A program made the position numbers and the translations under genes. The notes under the pieces were generated by a model, which was given only the letters and a program-made list of their open reading frames with translations, was not told where the DNA came from and made no database searches. Below, in pieces: positions 5,894 through 8,031 of a DNA stretch of 8,031 nt (position 1 is its first letter; each line of letters begins with the position of its first letter). The DNA is from Selenomonadales bacterium (GTDB taxonomy: Bacteria > Bacillota > Negativicutes > RGIG982). The stretch lies in assembly GCA_017390595.1 (NCBI GenBank), contig JAFPBC010000221.1:1-8031 (forward strand), given 5' to 3'.

Positions 5894-8031
5894 ATCCCGC
5901 ACCTCCTTCGGCTATCATTCTTTCGAGCGCGTCTTCGGCGCTCATCTTATCAAACATCGTTTTTTGATTTTCCGCAAGCGTCTCGTCGAACTGACAGAAC
6001 GCTTTATACGAACAGAACGCGCACGCGTCTGTGCCGTCATAGGCAACGGGGCGAATGGCGATGTAACCGTCCAAGATATCTTCGCCCGTCTGTCGGAGCA
6101 TCTGCGCCGTATATCGGCGAAGTACGTCGAACTCACGCTCCGTTTTGAGGTACGGCAGGGAGTTCTTGTGGAAATCGCCGTCTTTTTTCAGATTGATACA
6201 GATAAAAGTCGAGCTGCCGCTAAGCGTCGTATCGAGCCGTTCCAGCACTTCTTTTTCTTTGAGGAGCCAGCCGGGCATACGCTGTGCCTTGCTGATCTCT
6301 TTCATCGCTTCTTCCGCGGTGATGCGTTTCTGCGCGGTGATGAACGGCTGTTTGAGATAGTAGTAGAGGACGCCCGCAGGCACCATCTCTTCGCCTTCTG
6401 TCTCGAGCGATTCGAGTGCCATAAGGTATGTAAGGAGCTGCAGTCTGAGACCGTAGTACACTTCGGGCATCGTCAGATGGACTCGCCCCGACTTGTAGTC
6501 GATGACGAGGAAATAGCGTTTCCCATCTCTCGCGAACGAGTCGATACGGTCGATCTGACCGACGATGGCAAGCTCCGTCCCGTCGGAGAGCTTCCATTTG
6601 AGCGGCGGCATACTGCCTTCGCCGAAGCCGAACGCTTCTTCATACGCATACGGTCTGAACGAAGAATGTCCGCCGAATCGGCACAGTCTCTCTGCCGCCT
6701 TGATGATCGTTCTCTCGAGACGACCGAGGAGCGCGCGTTTTTGCGCATTCGAAAGGAGTATCTCGCTTGCCAGCTTCGGCGCCAGTTCCGCGACGATATC
6801 TTGCGCGAGCGTTTTGCATTCGTCGGCAGACCATGCGCCCCAGTTGTCTTTTTCTTTCGTGCGCTCGCCGAATACTTTCAGCGCGGCATGATAAAATTCG
6901 CCCAGGTCGGGTGGTTTCAGTTGGAAGATGTCTCGTTCTTTCAGCTTGAGACCGTAACGGGCAAAATGGCTGAACGGACATTGACGGAACCGCTCGAACC
7001 GCGTGACACTGCCGTACAGTCTGCCCTTGCGGCGATACAGTCTGCCTGCCAGCTCCTGCGGGAGCGGGAGCGCGCTGTTGTAGTGGAACAGCCCTGCGAC
7101 CGAACGAGCCAGAAGCTCTCTGAGGTCTTCGTTTCGTCTTGCCCATTCGTAGATACGCGCCCATACGGGGCTGAGCACTTCGCCGCGTTTTTGACTGCGA
7201 AGCACGTTGCCGAGCGCGCCGAGTGCTTGTTTCGGATGTGCCAGGCACGAGATGTCGTCCATCTCTGCCGATGGCGGTCTGTATAAGGTAACGTTCGTTT
7301 TCGTCATGCGACAGAGACGCACGATGAGCGGAGACGGTTGTACGCCCTTGCCCTCGCTGTCCGCAAGCGGATAGCTGATATAGAGCCGTTTGGCCGCGCG
7401 TGTAAGGAGCTGATACGCGAGAAACTCTTCATCGAGTGCATCGGCGGCCGTTCCCGGTGCCAGGTCGACGCCGAGCGCGAGCATCTTCGCGCGGTCGTCA
7501 TCGTTGAGGAGGCCTTCGTTGCCGCCTCGTCTCGGAAGCACACCGTCCGATGCGCCGACGAGGAAGATGATGGGCAGGTTCTCGGCATTGTTCTGTTCCA
7601 TCGAACCGATGCTGATACGGTCGAGCCCCTGCGGTACCAAGCTGAATTCCATCGCGGCAAGACCGCTTTCGATGAGCGCGGAAAGTTCGCGCGTACGCAC
7701 CGCATCACTGCCGCCGACTTCGGCAAGCTGTTCGAGAAGCGCGATGGTCTGTTTCCACACCTGCATCTGTTCGGCGGCACCCGCGAGGTCACCGCCCGCC
7801 TCTGCTTCGTCTGCCCATTCGGACAGCTTCCGCGGTACTTCGAGCTCTTCCAAGAAATCATACAGCTCGGCGATATACGCTTCGACCGTCTTGGTTTTTT
7901 TGAGCGCGTCCGCCAGTTTTTTGAGCGGCAGAACAGCACGCATACGGCTGTCGTTGATCGCTGCCAGATAGTCGTTTTCTTCGTCTTCTTCACGGTCTTC
8001 TTCAAGGAGCATACGACGGCGGAATGTCCAC
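5859..8031 (-). CDS. addB: AddB: nuclease and Chi-recognition subunit of AddAB, 5' end beyond the window (partial)
   Basis: About 723 C-terminal residues are present. The frame stays open to the right edge, so the internal ATG at 8010-8012 is not the start. Full-length AddB is usually about 1100-1200 aa, so roughly the N-terminal third, with its Walker A, is missing. Numbering from that ATG, residues ~120-220 form the inactive helicase-like part (GLDRISIGSMEQ, then PIIFLVGASDGVLPRR). The nuclease domain follows, with GQIDRID (485-491), VIDYKSG (503-509, catalytic Asp505 and Lys507) and QLLTY (525-529). Four cysteines that bind a 4Fe-4S cluster in characterised AddB are all present: Cys345 in RQCPFSHF, and Cys664, Cys667 and Cys673 in CAFCSYKAFC. 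In the B. subtilis enzyme AddB cuts the 5'-ended strand and reads Chi. The stop TAA (5859-5861) lies inside addA. The promoter is outside the window. Confidence 0.96.
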   Translation of the reverse strand, partial: WTFRRRMLLEEDREEDEENDYLAAINDSRMRAVLPLKKLADALKKTKTVEAYIAELYDFLEELEVPRKLSEWADEAEAGGDLAGAAEQMQVWKQTIALLEQLAEVGGSDAVRTRELSALIESGLAAMEFSLVPQGLDRISIGSMEQNNAENLPIIFLVGASDGVLPRRGGNEGLLNDDDRAKMLALGVDLAPGTAADALDEEFLAYQLLTRAAKRLYISYPLADSEGKGVQPSPLIVRLCRMTKTNVTLYRPPSAEMDDISCLAHPKQALGALGNVLRSQKRGEVLSPVWARIYEWARRNEDLRELLARSVAGLFHYNSALPLPQELAGRLYRRKGRLYGSVTRFERFRQCPFSHFARYGLKLKERDIFQLKPPDLGEFYHAALKVFGERTKEKDNWGAWSADECKTLAQDIVAELAPKLASEILLSNAQKRALLGRLERTIIKAAERLCRFGGHSSFRPYAYEEAFGFGEGSMPPLKWKLSDGTELAIVGQIDRIDSFARDGKRYFLVIDYKSGRVHLTMPEVYYGLRLQLLTYLMALESLETEGEEMVPAGVLYYYLKQPFITAQKRITAEEAMKEISKAQRMPGWLLKEKEVLERLDTTLSGSSTFICINLKKDGDFHKNSLPYLKTEREFDVLRRYTAQMLRQTGEDILDGYIAIRPVAYDGTDACAFCSYKAFCQFDETLAENQKTMFDKMSAEDALERMIAEGGAGYGVVGKTTGSN
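5902..5908 (-). promoter_or_regulatory. Ribosome-binding site of addA, inside the addB coding region
   Basis: AAGGAGG on the minus strand lies 8 nt before ATG 5891-5893. It sits within the last codons of addB, so ribosomes finishing addB would pass over it. It overlaps the in-frame GTG at 5900-5902, which rules that codon out as the start. Confidence 0.85.

Noticed and set aside
5894..5902. GTG start for addA three codons upstream
   Set aside because: The GTG overlaps the Shine-Dalgarno itself; the ATG at 5891-5893 has correct 8-nt spacing.
5604..7286. 560-codon plus-strand ORF
   Set aside because: It lies opposite addB and the addA start. The minus-strand frame carries clear AddB motifs; the long antisense frame reflects codon bias.

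Overview
The window looks like ordinary chromosomal DNA from a Bacillota-type bacterium. The evidence is strong AAGGAGG ribosome-binding sites, B. subtilis-type AddAB rather than RecBCD, intrinsic hairpin-plus-T terminators and CCA-encoding tRNA genes. The protein style and moderate GC content suggest a Negativicute such as a Selenomonas relative, but that placement is an impression and was not tested.

Layout, left to right. Positions 1-320 (minus strand) hold the 5' part of a small lipoprotein gene with an SH3b-like domain, which runs off the left edge. Positions 431-693 (minus) are a compact tRNA unit: a near-perfect sigma-A promoter, tRNA-Ser(UGA), one spacer base, tRNA-Ser(GCU) and an intrinsic terminator. 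Positions 787-2233 (plus) are a two-gene unit: a promoter, a structured leader of about 165 nt, a CorA-family divalent cation transporter carrying GVN in place of the usual GMN signature, an 11-nt gap, and a 78-aa protein of unknown function, closed by a terminator. Positions 2269-2304 are a near-perfect hairpin with T tracts on both strands that separates this unit from the convergent one. Positions 2306-8031 (minus) hold addA (complete) and addB (its 5' end lies beyond the right edge), overlapping by 35 nt.

How the genes work together. AddA and AddB form the helicase-nuclease that processes double-strand DNA ends for RecA-dependent repair. All helicase motifs and the nuclease motif of AddA are visible, as are the nuclease motif and the four iron-sulfur cysteines of AddB, so the enzyme appears functional. 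The corA unit handles divalent cation transport. Nothing in the window links the two functions.

No mobile element, CRISPR array or evident new defence system is present. The best candidates for new biology are small. One is the corA leader: a long hairpin whose descending arm could alternatively pair with the corA Shine-Dalgarno, plus a possible 33-codon upstream ORF that ends inside the hairpin. The others are an inverted repeat over the corA -10 box, the GVN signature, and the unrecognised small gene that appears translationally linked to corA.
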